Assembly (NCBI GenBank): GCA_000818945.1
Contig: KN805396.1
Span: forward strand, 384,448-448,447
Direction: 5' to 3'
Origin: Schizochytrium sp. CCTCC M209059
Lineage: Eukaryota; Sar; Bigyra; Thraustochytrida; Thraustochytriidae
Length of the DNA stretch: 64,000 nucleotides
The notes under the pieces were generated by a model, which worked only from the letters and a program-made list of their open reading frames with translations, was not told the DNA's origin and did not search any database. Shown one piece after another: positions 51,384-61,700 of the stretch (position 1 is its first letter; each line of letters begins with the position of its first letter). The position numbers were made by a program, and so were the translations under genes.

Positions 51384-52844
51384 GGCTCCGTCGTCCTATG
51401 CGCGGACGATGGAGAAGACATGTGGCATGTATATAACCTGATCTCGAACGGGGATCTGGTCAAGGCGACGACCTTCCGCAAGGTCGTCAAGGAGGGCACC
51501 ACGGCGGTGTCTTCTCAGCGCGTACGGCTCACGCTGAGTATCCGCGTCGAGGGCGTCGACTTCGATCCTGAAGAGTGCTCCATCCGCCTCAGCGGACGGA
51601 ACCAGACCGAGACCCCGCACGTCAAGCTCAATGCCTACCACACGATTGCGCTCGAGCCGCACCGCAACTTTACAATTTACAAGACGCGATGGGACACCAT
51701 CTTTCTCGAGAGGCTTGACACCGCCTGCAATCCTGTCAAGCAGGCACAGCTCGCTGCGATTGTCATGCAACCGGGCCTTGCTCACGTCTGCCTCATTACA
51801 GGCCACATGACGATTCTTCGCGCCAAGATCGAGCGCAACATTCCCAAAAAGCGAGCCGATGGCAAAATTCACCGCGAAAATGTGAACAAGTTTTTCGAAA
51901 TGGTCTTGCAAGCTCTTTTGCGTGAGGTAGACTTTAGTATCGTCAAGAGCGTGGTGATTGCGAGCCCAGGCTATGTCAAGGATGACTTTTTCAAATATAT
52001 GCAGGCAGAAGCAGTACGTTTTCAAGCGAGCCGATGGGGATCAGCGGCCTCTTGCTCGGCTCAGCTCAGCTCAGCTCAGCACCTTGTGGTGACTCGTTCG
52101 CGTGGGGGTCCTTTTCTGACGGTTGTGGCAACTAACACGTTCTTTGCGTACATGACTTGGCGCTGTTTCATTATTCTCACACAGTCAAAGCGACCAGATC
52201 TCAAACCTCTCTTGCAGAACAAGGAGCGCTTTGTGCTTGCGCATGCCTCATCAGGTTACAAGCACGCGCTCGATCAGGTTCTGGCTGACCCAAAACTACA
52301 ATCCCAGCTTCTTGATTCACAGGCGGCCAAGGAGGTCAAGGTTCTCAACAAGTTCTTTAAGATGCTCAATGACAATTCGGAGATGGCCTTTTACTCCTTT
52401 CCGCACGTACGCGCCGCACTCGAAAAAGGGGCAATCGACTCGCTGCTCATCACAGACTCACTCTTTCGATCTTCAAATATCAAACAACGTCGACAATACG
52501 TCGATCTTGTTGAGGCTGCGCGAGATGCTGGCGCCAAAGTGTACATGTTCTCTGCACTTCACACTTCAGGAGAGCAGCTCACGCAGCTCTCGGGAGTTGC
52601 TGCGATACTCCGCTTTCCTCTGCCAGAACTTGACGACGTTGAGCTTGGTCTCGACCCGGACGCTGCCGAAGAGTCGGAAGAAGATGACCCATATGCAGGT
52701 ATCGATGATGACGACGAGGACGATGAGGATGGTGGGCAAGAAATTTCGCTCAGCAACGACGCTGCGGATCGGGCTATTCAACCGGGAGCCACACATACCC
52801 ACGAGGATGAAGACGCTCGCGAAGCGCTCAAAGACATGTTCTAG
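51342..52844 (+). CDS. PELO: Pelota/Dom34 ribosome-rescue factor (two exons)
   Basis: Joining 51342-52013 to 52185-52844 gives 443 aa. Pelota is the eRF1-like factor that, with HBS1, recognises stalled ribosomes in no-go and non-stop decay. The N-terminal Sm-like domain begins MRLIKKNVSAKDGEGSVVL and has DMWHVYNLI. The central domain has VCLITGHMTILRAKIERNIP and VIASPGYVKDDFFKYM. The C-terminal domain has HASSGYKHALDQ, IDSLLITDSLFR and SALHTSGEQLTQLSGVAAIL, and the protein ends in an acidic tail, as in eukaryotic pelotas. As in the family, no GGQ motif is present. The unspliced frame stays open for 500 aa, but the extra 57 residues have no family counterpart. The gene is convergent with the IQ-motif gene, 198 bp apart. 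Confidence 0.96.
   Translation: MRLIKKNVSAKDGEGSVVLCADDGEDMWHVYNLISNGDLVKATTFRKVVKEGTTAVSSQRVRLTLSIRVEGVDFDPEECSIRLSGRNQTETPHVKLNAYHTIALEPHRNFTIYKTRWDTIFLERLDTACNPVKQAQLAAIVMQPGLAHVCLITGHMTILRAKIERNIPKKRADGKIHRENVNKFFEMVLQALLREVDFSIVKSVVIASPGYVKDDFFKYMQAEAVRFQASRWGSAASCSAQLSSAQHLVVTRSRGGPFLTVVATNTFFAYMTWRCFIILTQSKRPDLKPLLQNKERFVLAHASSGYKHALDQVLADPKLQSQLLDSQAAKEVKVLNKFFKMLNDNSEMAFYSFPHVRAALEKGAIDSLLITDSLFRSSNIKQRRQYVDLVEAARDAGAKVYMFSALHTSGEQLTQLSGVAAILRFPLPELDDVELGLDPDAAEESEEDDPYAGIDDDDEDDEDGGQEISLSNDAADRAIQPGATHTHEDEDAREALKDMF
52014..52184 (+). other. PELO: In-frame, stop-free intron of PELO (171 nt)
   Basis: Donor GCA|GTACGTT and acceptor CACACAG|TCA. Removing it joins QAEA to SKRPDLKPLL, which matches the family across the junction. 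The intron is 57 codons long without a stop, and contains four GCTCA repeats near 52057-52079. Confidence 0.9.
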
Positions 52845-53042
52845 TCAGCTTTCAGTCCTCTCTTTTTCGATTTACACACAACCATCTTTAAGAGATGGAC
52901 GCCACCGTCACCACCACTACCAAGCAAACTTCGAAGATGTGCAAGACTTGAGCGTAAGATGAAATGAACGGGTGAGGGAAGATGGGCGCAAAAATACCTT
53001 TAGGCCTTTAACGGTAATAGTGATGGATGATGATGATGATGA

Positions 53043-53702
53043 TCACCTACGTTGCTGGTACCAGAGATGCCTTACGAGTCGTCTTGCGCGAACTTGCCTC
53101 CACCAGCATTGTATGCGCGTGATGAAGCTTAGAAACTTTGGAGTGCGCATACGAAAGAGTAGCCTTGGGTCCGTACCGCTTCGATCCAAAAAGAAACGCA
53201 AACGCTCCTTGTACGGGAGTCCCCGCGAAATTGCAGGATTCTGCACAAGACCACGTGGAACCATGCGCGGATGATAGAGTTCTGCATCGCGAGTGCGCTC
53301 GGCCTCCCAGTAAGCAGCATCGCGTTCTCCGCTTAGAATGAACTCGTTGAGAATTGAAATGGGTCGGTCGTAGACAATATTCTTTTCACGTCTCTCGAGT
53401 TGATGATGTGAAGAAGCGAGTCGTTCACGCGCGCGCACTTCATGCTGGTGAACTTGATTTTTCTGTCCATCTACGTCTTTGATCCAGCCGCGTCGGAACG
53501 AGGGCACGTGCGAGATGCCGCGATTTCGCTTTCTTGCGAGCGGGAGATCCTTTTTTTGCCATGAAGAACGGCGCACGGTCTGAGAGAGCTCTTCACGTTC
53601 ATTTCCGAGTATGTTTGCTGCTGTCAAAGCATTAGACTTCACAATCTCGGGTTGCACGGGCCGCACGGCCGCGTACGACCTCCATGGCGTTGCACAATCC
53701 AT
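53043..53702 (-). CDS. Small basic protein with C-terminal IQ motif
   Basis: This encodes 219 aa with no full-length family that I recognise. Near the C-terminus it has FITRIQCWWRQVRARRLV (about 191-208), which fits the calmodulin-binding IQ pattern IQ-x3-R-x4-R. The middle has a charged segment with YDRPISILNEFILSGERDAA and KERLRFFLDRS. The sequence is not low complexity, and it sits neatly between PELO (convergent) and the receptor gene. An EF-hand or calmodulin partner, perhaps at the cytoskeleton, is plausible but unproven. The ATG at 53702 is the first in frame. Confidence 0.6.
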   Translation of the reverse strand: MDCATPWRSYAAVRPVQPEIVKSNALTAANILGNEREELSQTVRRSSWQKKDLPLARKRNRGISHVPSFRRGWIKDVDGQKNQVHQHEVRARERLASSHHQLERREKNIVYDRPISILNEFILSGERDAAYWEAERTRDAELYHPRMVPRGLVQNPAISRGLPYKERLRFFLDRSGTDPRLLFRMRTPKFLSFITRIQCWWRQVRARRLVRHLWYQQRR

Positions 53703-54257
53703 GCCAGTACCTTATAGATATGTCATACACGCACCCAAGGATAATAAAAATGCTTTGACGACGCACGGAAGGAATAAGATTGAATGTATAAAGATCTGAT
53801 TTCTTGCCCTCTCGTAAAATGCAGACACGTGAACAACTAAACAACGCCGGCACCACCTTCGCCGTCGATGATAAGGCCAACCACGCGATAGCCAACTCAC
53901 AATCAGTGGGTCAGTGAGTCGCAGTGAGTCAGTTACAAAGCATTATCAGTCGCGCGTCTAAAGTACAGTCCCTTGATGAGGTGAGACTTTGTCTCGGAGT
54001 CGGGGATCAAAGTTTTGACTTACTCTTACATTTAATCCAAACCTCGCAAAAGAAAACAAAATAGTGAAGTTGACAAACTTGGGAAAGTAGAGAAACTTGA
54101 ACTCAAAACGTTAAGCTTCTATTTTGTAAAAATAGACTTTGGCCTCAGCGTAGCGACGCGGACGCGGACTCGGACTCGGAACATCGGAACATCGGAACAT
54201 TTAAAGAATAAATCAAGAGTCGTAACGGATCAATTTCTTGGATTTTATAGCTGCGCT
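53703..54257. other. Intergenic region between the IQ-motif gene and receptor A
   Basis: This 555-bp stretch is AT-richer than most of the window. It carries the IQ-gene promoter and the receptor A 3' end. A triple CGGAACAT repeat lies at about 54177-54200. No gene is seen. Confidence 0.5.
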
Positions 54258-57200
54258 TTATTCGACGACAATGGTGGATCCCTTAGTCGTGGCGACCTTT
54301 GTAGAGCCCACAGCACTTGAGTTTGTAGTACCGTTGCCACGTGAAGGCCTCGAAGTCTTGGTCAGGACGGTGCCCCCCGTCCCTGAAGTCTCTGGTGCCC
54401 CAAAAACTGCAAAGTACATTTTGGGACAGAAGATGAGTGCAGTTGTGGAGAAATCGTTGAGAAATATTGCAATGGCACGGATGAACATTGACGTCTCGGC
54501 ATCATGCGCAGTCAGAACAATGACAGGAAGCGCAAGCAAAAGAACTTGAAGGTTGCCGAGCATGGCAAGACTCAAATATTTCGTCTCTGCGAAAACACCA
54601 TTCATCTTGCGACACTTGTAGCTCAGGTACGCCCCATAGAAGAGAAGGGACAAATGGTAGGCAGCGACGAGAGTGATAAACATGCGCGAGCTAGGGCTCT
54701 CGCAGGCGCCGTTCAAGGGATTCAACGTTGGGCGGGTAAACTTGAGGGGATCTGACACTGACCAAATGACAAGAATGAGCAGCTCCACGCAGACGAGACC
54801 CGCCAGGGAAACGAGGGTTCTCCGCAAGGACACGCCTCGTGACTTGCGCATTTTCGCCGCATTTTTGAAGACCTTTGCCACACGCTGAAGCTTGACAATC
54901 ATGCTGCAGTATGTAATGGCGAATCCCAGCCCGTAAAACCAAGGTTGCGCCATGCAAGCCCAGTTCGCTGCATCGTTGTACCCGTCCCCTGCCGCTGGGC
55001 CTTCGCTATCATCGATAGCCATGACGAAGATCGTGGTGGAAGACACGATTGTACCGACCCCCACCAGAACAAGCAAGGCAGGCTGCGAGGCCTTGACGAT
55101 GATGTGCTTGCGCATGAGACCCGTCCACACAATGCAAAAAAATGCAAAAACACAGTTCATGCTTGCAAGCACACGTGCAATCGTTTTGACGCTGCCGATA
55201 CCCTCCTTTTCTTCGTCCACCGCACAGCTCATGACCATGTCGTACGTCAAGGTAGAATCGCACGTCTCGTTGCTCGCGTAAGAATACTGGGGCATAAAGT
55301 AAAATCCACACTCGCATCTCGCAGGGACTCCATCAATGCTGTTTGTCTCTGTGCAATACGCATTTGCTGGACAGCCATCCGCACAGAGCGCAGGCGCTGG
55401 TGCGTCGACGTACATGGTGAGCACATAATACGTTTCTACATTTCCATCGTCGACAGAAACCTGTCGCGCAGCCTGAACGACTACAATTTTCTCCATGCTG
55501 GTACCAAAAGCATCATTCCATGAAACCTTGAAGGCACCACCTCCCACCTTAAAGGCGTTGAGACGTAGGTCTGCCTCAAAACTATTTCCCAGCGAAGAAA
55601 CGGCTTCCACCTGCTGCACGAACTCCGTGTACAAGTGAGGATCCGACACGTTCCACGCTTCGTGCACGCCAGCATCGCCGTGGGCCACAAGATTAAAGTC
55701 AGAGTCGAGGACAATAGGGAAAAAGTCGGGCGCAATCAAAACGCTACCAGCGTTGATCTCTCCGAGAATAGTAGTCATCTCAGCATCCGAGCTTGCCAGC
55801 TGAATGCTTGTGACGATCTCGCCGACGAGCGCCCGCGCGTTGGTCTCGGAACACGGCGCCGAATACGCAGCGGAGCAGGCTTCCACCACTGGCGCGCGTC
55901 CACGTTGATAGCCGCCCACCAGGTAGTACTCCTTGTTGTCCTTGCTGATCTTGTTAACAAAGGCTACAAAGTTACTGAAGCCCTCTTCACCAGGAAGTTC
56001 GACCCAGCCACCGCCTGCGTCTGCCTTTGTTTTCAACTTTTCGTGTGAAGCGTCCACCTCACCAATGCGGCGTGCTGTAAAGGCGGCAGCCACGCCTCCA
56101 CCAACAAGACTTGCGTCGACAGTGTCTGCCATGACGGTCTTGCTGGCGGAGTCGACAATGAGCACGCCAAAGCCGCCGGGCATGACAAACTCCTCCGATG
56201 TAGCATTGTTGATATCAACAAAGAGGGTACTGGCTTCGATCCGAGTGAGAACGTCGACTTCAGCATGCGCGGAAAGCGTGAGGACATTTCCAATGGCGCA
56301 CGGCTCGCTATACTCGACAGAGCAGGTGCTGCACAAAGAGCTCGTGGCGGCTGGATCGCGAATGTGATTGAAGCCTGCACCAAAGTAGTAATCATTCCCA
56401 AAGAGCTTAGCTCCCGTCACGTAGCTGACTTTGACCTGGGCAGCTGCCGTCGGGGACACCGTCCAGTCGTACTTGGCCCATCCTCCGCCCCCAAGAGCTG
56501 CGTCACGGAACTGCTCGTGCAGAACAGTGCCGTTCTGCTTGGTGAGGTCTGGAACAAAGAGAAGAGAAATCTCATAGAGTGTCTGGCGGATCCAATCGGA
56601 ACGGGTGTGAGCAAAGGCTTCATCTGTGAAGTCGTCTCCGAAACCGAACGCAAAAATGTACCAGCTTCCGTCACGATAGGTATTGTCTCTCGGGAAAGTG
56701 ATCTCATTCCAGACCTCCCGCAGCTCAGCGGGCGTCTCGGCGGCCATGGCGCTGTACAGTACAGCGCCCACAAGCGACCGTACATTTTGGATGTTACAGC
56801 GTCTGTTGACCGAGGTCGGGCAGGCGTCGATGTCCATGCGGGGAAGAAGGCGATGAGCTAGACCCGCAAGGACGACGTACGGGTGTCCAAAGGCATCAAC
56901 ACCCTTTGCGTAGCCAAGAAAAGAAATTGGTTCGTCCGGATAGTCTTCAGAGACAAAGTTGAACTTGAACCAGCCGTCGCTATCTGACGCTGACGCAGCG
57001 AGGATTTCGTCGGAAAGGCCATCCTGAACGGTGGAGACGCCGAGCGCCGCAGCCATTTCTTCGAGCGTCAGATTACTGAACCCCATTGCGTCGCGGCCAT
57101 TGGCGAGGCAGCGCATCGTATCCGCGTCGAAAATGAAAGGCGCGAAACCGAAGCCATCCTCGACGTTGAAAGCCTTGCTGTCGACAAGAGACGCGAACGC

Positions 57201-57413
57201 GCTTATGCTGGTTGCTGCATTTGCAAGAGCCTCGCTAGTGTCTTCGACCATGCGAAACACGTTATTGAAGGCACAGGGAGTCGAATAACTAGCAGAGCAT
57301 GCTGGAAAAGCAGGTGCGAGACGCTCATCGTAAAAGCGAACAGGTCGCTGCGCATCCGCGCTGTCTGTTATATACGCGAGCAAGACGAGGAGTGCTGCAA
57401 CGACTTGGCCCAT
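54258..57413 (-). CDS. Receptor A: four Cache modules, EGF-like stalk, class C GPCR 7TM
   Basis: This encodes 1051 aa. A signal peptide (1-22, MGQVVAALLVLLAYITDSADA) is followed by four tandem Cache-like modules. Each is opened by a C-x7-C pair (Cys 39/47, 198/206, 364/372, 513/521) and helical sequence. Module 2 ends with the small-Cache pattern GGGGWAKYDW, KVSYVTGAKL and DYYFGAGF. An EGF-like cluster (about 677-718, CADGCPANAYC then CECGFYF) leads into seven helices (about 740-985). TM3 has ACMAQPWFYGLGFAITYCSM followed by IVKLQRVAKVF, close to GABA-B receptors, and TM7 ends FCPKMYFAVFG, the class C PKxY-type motif. The tail is short and Ser/Thr-rich. I chose the ATG at 57413 because it aligns with the start of receptor B; an in-frame ATG 8 codons upstream (57437) is possible. 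It was probably formed by tandem duplication with receptor B. Confidence 0.92.
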   Translation of the reverse strand: MGQVVAALLVLLAYITDSADAQRPVRFYDERLAPAFPACSASYSTPCAFNNVFRMVEDTSEALANAATSISAFASLVDSKAFNVEDGFGFAPFIFDADTMRCLANGRDAMGFSNLTLEEMAAALGVSTVQDGLSDEILAASASDSDGWFKFNFVSEDYPDEPISFLGYAKGVDAFGHPYVVLAGLAHRLLPRMDIDACPTSVNRRCNIQNVRSLVGAVLYSAMAAETPAELREVWNEITFPRDNTYRDGSWYIFAFGFGDDFTDEAFAHTRSDWIRQTLYEISLLFVPDLTKQNGTVLHEQFRDAALGGGGWAKYDWTVSPTAAAQVKVSYVTGAKLFGNDYYFGAGFNHIRDPAATSSLCSTCSVEYSEPCAIGNVLTLSAHAEVDVLTRIEASTLFVDINNATSEEFVMPGGFGVLIVDSASKTVMADTVDASLVGGGVAAAFTARRIGEVDASHEKLKTKADAGGGWVELPGEEGFSNFVAFVNKISKDNKEYYLVGGYQRGRAPVVEACSAAYSAPCSETNARALVGEIVTSIQLASSDAEMTTILGEINAGSVLIAPDFFPIVLDSDFNLVAHGDAGVHEAWNVSDPHLYTEFVQQVEAVSSLGNSFEADLRLNAFKVGGGAFKVSWNDAFGTSMEKIVVVQAARQVSVDDGNVETYYVLTMYVDAPAPALCADGCPANAYCTETNSIDGVPARCECGFYFMPQYSYASNETCDSTLTYDMVMSCAVDEEKEGIGSVKTIARVLASMNCVFAFFCIVWTGLMRKHIIVKASQPALLVLVGVGTIVSSTTIFVMAIDDSEGPAAGDGYNDAANWACMAQPWFYGLGFAITYCSMIVKLQRVAKVFKNAAKMRKSRGVSLRRTLVSLAGLVCVELLILVIWSVSDPLKFTRPTLNPLNGACESPSSRMFITLVAAYHLSLLFYGAYLSYKCRKMNGVFAETKYLSLAMLGNLQVLLLALPVIVLTAHDAETSMFIRAIAIFLNDFSTTALIFCPKMYFAVFGAPETSGTGGTVLTKTSRPSRGNGTTNSSAVGSTKVATTKGSTIVVE

Positions 57414-58723
57414 CGCACAGCGCCGATGGTCCCTCATGCGAGACGAGCTTATTTATTGCGCGAACGAACGGTGATTCGGCCTCTGCCTTGCGTCAATGCA
57501 GAACAACGCCGTCGAAGCAACGAGCTTTGCGGCTTCGATTCCCGAACTCCGTCCGACGAGCACTTAATCTGTCTCAGTCGCAGAATTTATCGGTTCTTTC
57601 ACGAATGAAATGTTCGTGAAACGGATTGCGGTCCGGGAAAGTATTCCTTTTCACTCTTCACTTGCTAGCTCCACGACCTCACACCTTTTGGCACTCTCTC
57701 GACGCTACGTTGTTGTATCATATGATGTGTAGGTGCGCGCCCCTGTCTCTCGGTGCCTCTCTGATTTCTCTTGTACTGCGTCCAACGACCCCCTTTCGGC
57801 TAGAGTATGGCTGGGGACACCGCTCGCGGGCGCGGATTGCACCGTGTTTTCGCGGATCACTGCGGGCAGAGCATCTTGTTAGCAGCGAGACCATTATTTC
57901 CTGGCCAAAGTTTCCGTTCGACCGTGAGCGCCATGATCTTTGTTTAAACGGGACGAGGCGTATCCACGCCCTCCTGCTATCCACTCAGCCGGACTGGACA
58001 ACAAGGAAAATCGGCCCGGGCCCGGAGCGCCAATGTGCCCCCGATTCCAAGAAAGGATCGCCTCCACGGAGCCACGGCGCAAGCGACCCGCTCGGTGCAT
58101 CGTTCGTTCCGTTGAACAGCCTGTCAGCGGCCTGAGCCTTACAGCCAGCCAGCAATCTCCTGTGTACAGGCTGCAAGAAGTTCTTTTTGAGGGGGGGGGA
58201 GCCTGCCAGTGCAGGCCTGCTTGACTCTGAATTTTCGCCATCTCCATGGCCACTGCGCGCACCAGGACGCGATGGATGCAGCACCATTGATGTGGCTGAC
58301 TGTGAGACAAGAACCGGGGCGTCGGCCGATTGCTGGGTGCATTTGAAACGGAAGAATTTTATCGGAAACGGAACCTTTCTTTTCAAAAAAAACGAAATGG
58401 TTGCAGGCTCAAGGCCTCGAAGCCTAAAGTATATACCACCCGCCCAAGAAGTGAAACAGGACTCGGAGGCCGCCAATGGCCGGTCGAATAAAGTAGAGTT
58501 CGCTGCAGCTGGCTTCTTTGGAGAAAGACCAACAGGTGGCCGCGACCGATCGAGACAACGGATTCGAAAACCAGGCAATAGAAACAACAACAGAGTGAAG
58601 CAAGCAGTCAACATTGATTCATTTGAGTAAGAAGTGAGTTCGAGCTGCACTCAAGGTACGCAGAGCCTACCTAGCGTCGAGCATCGCTGCCCGGGCAGTG
58701 TTAAAAAGATGAAAAAAGGAGTT
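57414..58723. other. Intergenic region between the two receptor genes
   Basis: About 1.3 kb containing the receptor A promoter and the receptor B 3' end. Open frames of up to 221 codons lack any domain and are not accepted. No strong repeat is seen. Confidence 0.5.
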
Positions 58724-61700
58724 TTAGCTTGGCGCAACAGCCGCAGCAACTGAGCCGGTCACAGAGGGACTCGTCTGATTCATCGACTTGACTGTGGCGG
58801 CGTTCGACTTGTTGTTCGACTTGCTGTGAAGCGCTGAAGTTCCTGTTCCAGAGGATTCGGGCGGGCCAAACATGGAAAAGTACATTTTCGGGCCGAAGAT
58901 AAGCAGTGTCGTTGACAAATCATTCAGAAAAACGGCGATGCTGCGAATGAAAATTGAGGTACCCGCATCATCTGCCGTCAAGATGATGACCGGAAGCGCC
59001 AGCAACAGAACCTGAAGGTTACCAATCATGGCCAGACTCAAGTACTTTGTCTCTGCAAAGACGCCGTTCACCTTGCGGCACTGGTAGCTCAAGTTTGCGC
59101 CATAAAAGAGGAGACTGAGATGGTAGGTCGCCAAGAGTCCGACGAAGGTTGAAGCCAAAGGGCTCTTGCACGAACCATTGAGAGGATCCTCGTCAGGTCG
59201 CTCGAACTTGAGGGGGTCAATCACAGTCCAAAGCATGAGTAAGAGAACCTCCACCGAGAGGAGGCCGACCAAGAACATCAAGGTTACGCGAAGCGAGACA
59301 CCCTTGACCTTTTTCAGCGATGCCGCGCTTTTGAACACCTTGGCGACTCGACGAAGCTTTACAATCATACTGCAGTATGTGAGTGCAAAGCCGAGGCCAT
59401 AAAACCAAGGCTGCGCCATGCAGGCAATGTTAGCCCGTGCGTTAGCCCCGCTGCCGGCAGGGCGACCGACGCTATCATCGATGGTCATCATGAAAATAGT
59501 GCTCGACGACACCATGGTACCAGCGCCCACAAGGACAAGTAGCATTGGCTGCGAGACTCGAACAATGGTGGTCTTGCGCATGGCGACCGTCCACGTGATG
59601 CAGAGCAAGGCTACGCCGAGGTTCAGCGACCCGAGGGCCTGGGCAATACTCTTCACGCTAAGGATCGACATTTTTTCCTCATCTTCGATGCATGTCATTA
59701 CGAGGGTGTTGGTGAAAGTGTTTGTGCACGCGCTTTCCGCCGTGTTGTTTTCATACTGCACAGTATAATAAAAGCCGCACTCGCAGCGAAGAGGGAGCCC
59801 CGTGCCATCGTCGACGCAATATGCGTTTTCCGGGCATCCCGCGGAGCATAAGGTCGGGGCTGGTTCGTTAGAGAACATGGTGAGCACGTAATACGTCGAT
59901 TCGGTTCCGCTGGCGGTTGGGCGTTTGGCAGCCTGCACAAAGATGACCTTGCTAGTGGTTGACCCATACGCATCGTTCCACGCCACCTCAAAGGTCTCGC
60001 CTCCGACCTCAAAAGCCTTTGCACGAAGTGTCGCCTCAAAGTCGTTGCCGAGCGACGATACGGCTTCATGTTGCTGAACGTAGGTGACGAAGATCTCTCC
60101 TTTCACAACTGTTTCCCAGTCGTCACGCCCTGCTGCGTCTTCGAGCGCAAGGATGGCAAAGTTTTCGTCCAGAACGATGGCATCAAAGTCTGGGCCTACA
60201 GCATAGGTCTGGTCGAGAGGACTGCTAATGGCGGTCAATAGTGTCTCAAGGTCTTGGGTAGAAGATGCGAGCTGGATTTCGGAGACGAGATGGCCGATGA
60301 GAGCCTTTGCATTGACCTCTGAGCACTCGTGCGCGTAGGCCGCTGAGCATTCCTCAATAATTGGTGCGCGTTCCCGTCTATAGCCGCTGAGCAAATAGTA
60401 GGCGCGTTCGTACTTATTCACTTTGGTGACATAGCCTGCAAAGTCAGCAGCCATCCCATCACCCGGAAGAGCTATCCAGCCGCCACCTTGATTGGCGAGT
60501 GCTACGAGCGCGGCGTGCGATGTATCTGCGCTCGCGATCTCTCGGGCCGCAAATGCTGCGGTGACGTCCTCTCCCCACGTTGTGTCGTCGAGGCTATCTG
60601 CCATGACGGTTCGATTTTCCACATCGACGACCAAGACTCCAAAGCCGAGGTCCATGCGATAAGGATCAGAGGCAAGCTCAGCAAAACCTGTTTCTGTAAC
60701 GGTGAGCAGCTCGACTTCGGCATGCGCGCTGAGCGATAAGGCGTTTCCAATAGCGCATGGCTCACTGTAGCTTGCGGAACATGTAGCACAGAGCGCAGAT
60801 GGTGTTGCTGGGTCCCGGGTGTGCATAAATCCAGTGCCAAGGTAGTACTGCTGGCCAAAGAGCTCAACGCCGACAACAAAGCTCACCTTGACCTGGGCAG
60901 GGTCTGACAAGAACCAGTCGTAACGGGCCCACCCCCCACCTCGTTGAGCAGCCTCGGAAAAGGCAATCTCGAGTATTGTTCCATTAAGGGACTCATACTC
61001 TTCGAAAAGCTCATATAATGTTGAGTTAATCCAATCGGGGGTTGAATGCGCCACGAATATGTTTGTTCCGGGTGAACCGCCCATTGAGCTCGCAAATACG
61101 TACCAACTTCCATCCACAAAAGTAGTGTCTTCTGGATATGTCATCTCAGTCCAAAGAGCACGCAAATCAGCAGGCGTTCTGACGGAGAGCGCGTGCGACA
61201 GTGCGCTGCCAACAAGGGACCGCACGTTAGTAATACTGCAGCGCCGATTAACGTTGACAGGGCAAGCATCGACGTCCATACGCGGCAAGTTTCTCTGGGC
61301 CAAGCTCGCCATTACAACGAATGTCTCGCCAGCATCGTTCGTGGCCTTGCGGACGTACATGAGATGCCGGATGGGATCAGGAAAAACATTGTCTTCCGAG
61401 ACAAAAGTGAACTTGAGCCAACCTGACCCTTGAGAGCTCATCACGGCTTGACGAATCTCGTCGGAAACCTCTTCTTGTTGAACGAGCGTAGAGGAGGCCA
61501 TTGCAATCTTATCCAGCGTAAGCCCGTTGAAATTTGTATCTCGGCCGTTTGCGAGGCAGGCCATAGATGTTGCGTTGAAGATATAGGGAGTAAAACCAAA
61601 GTTCACGTTGTGTTCGCCCGCATCTACATTCGCCAGAATCGAAGCTGTGTTGGACGTCGCTTCGATTTCCGCGATAAGGCTCTCTACGAGACGGTATACG

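Noticed and set aside
57525..57560. TTCGATTCC word suggesting a tRNA
   Set aside because: The flanking bases do not pair to make a T-stem and no other tRNA arm is present.
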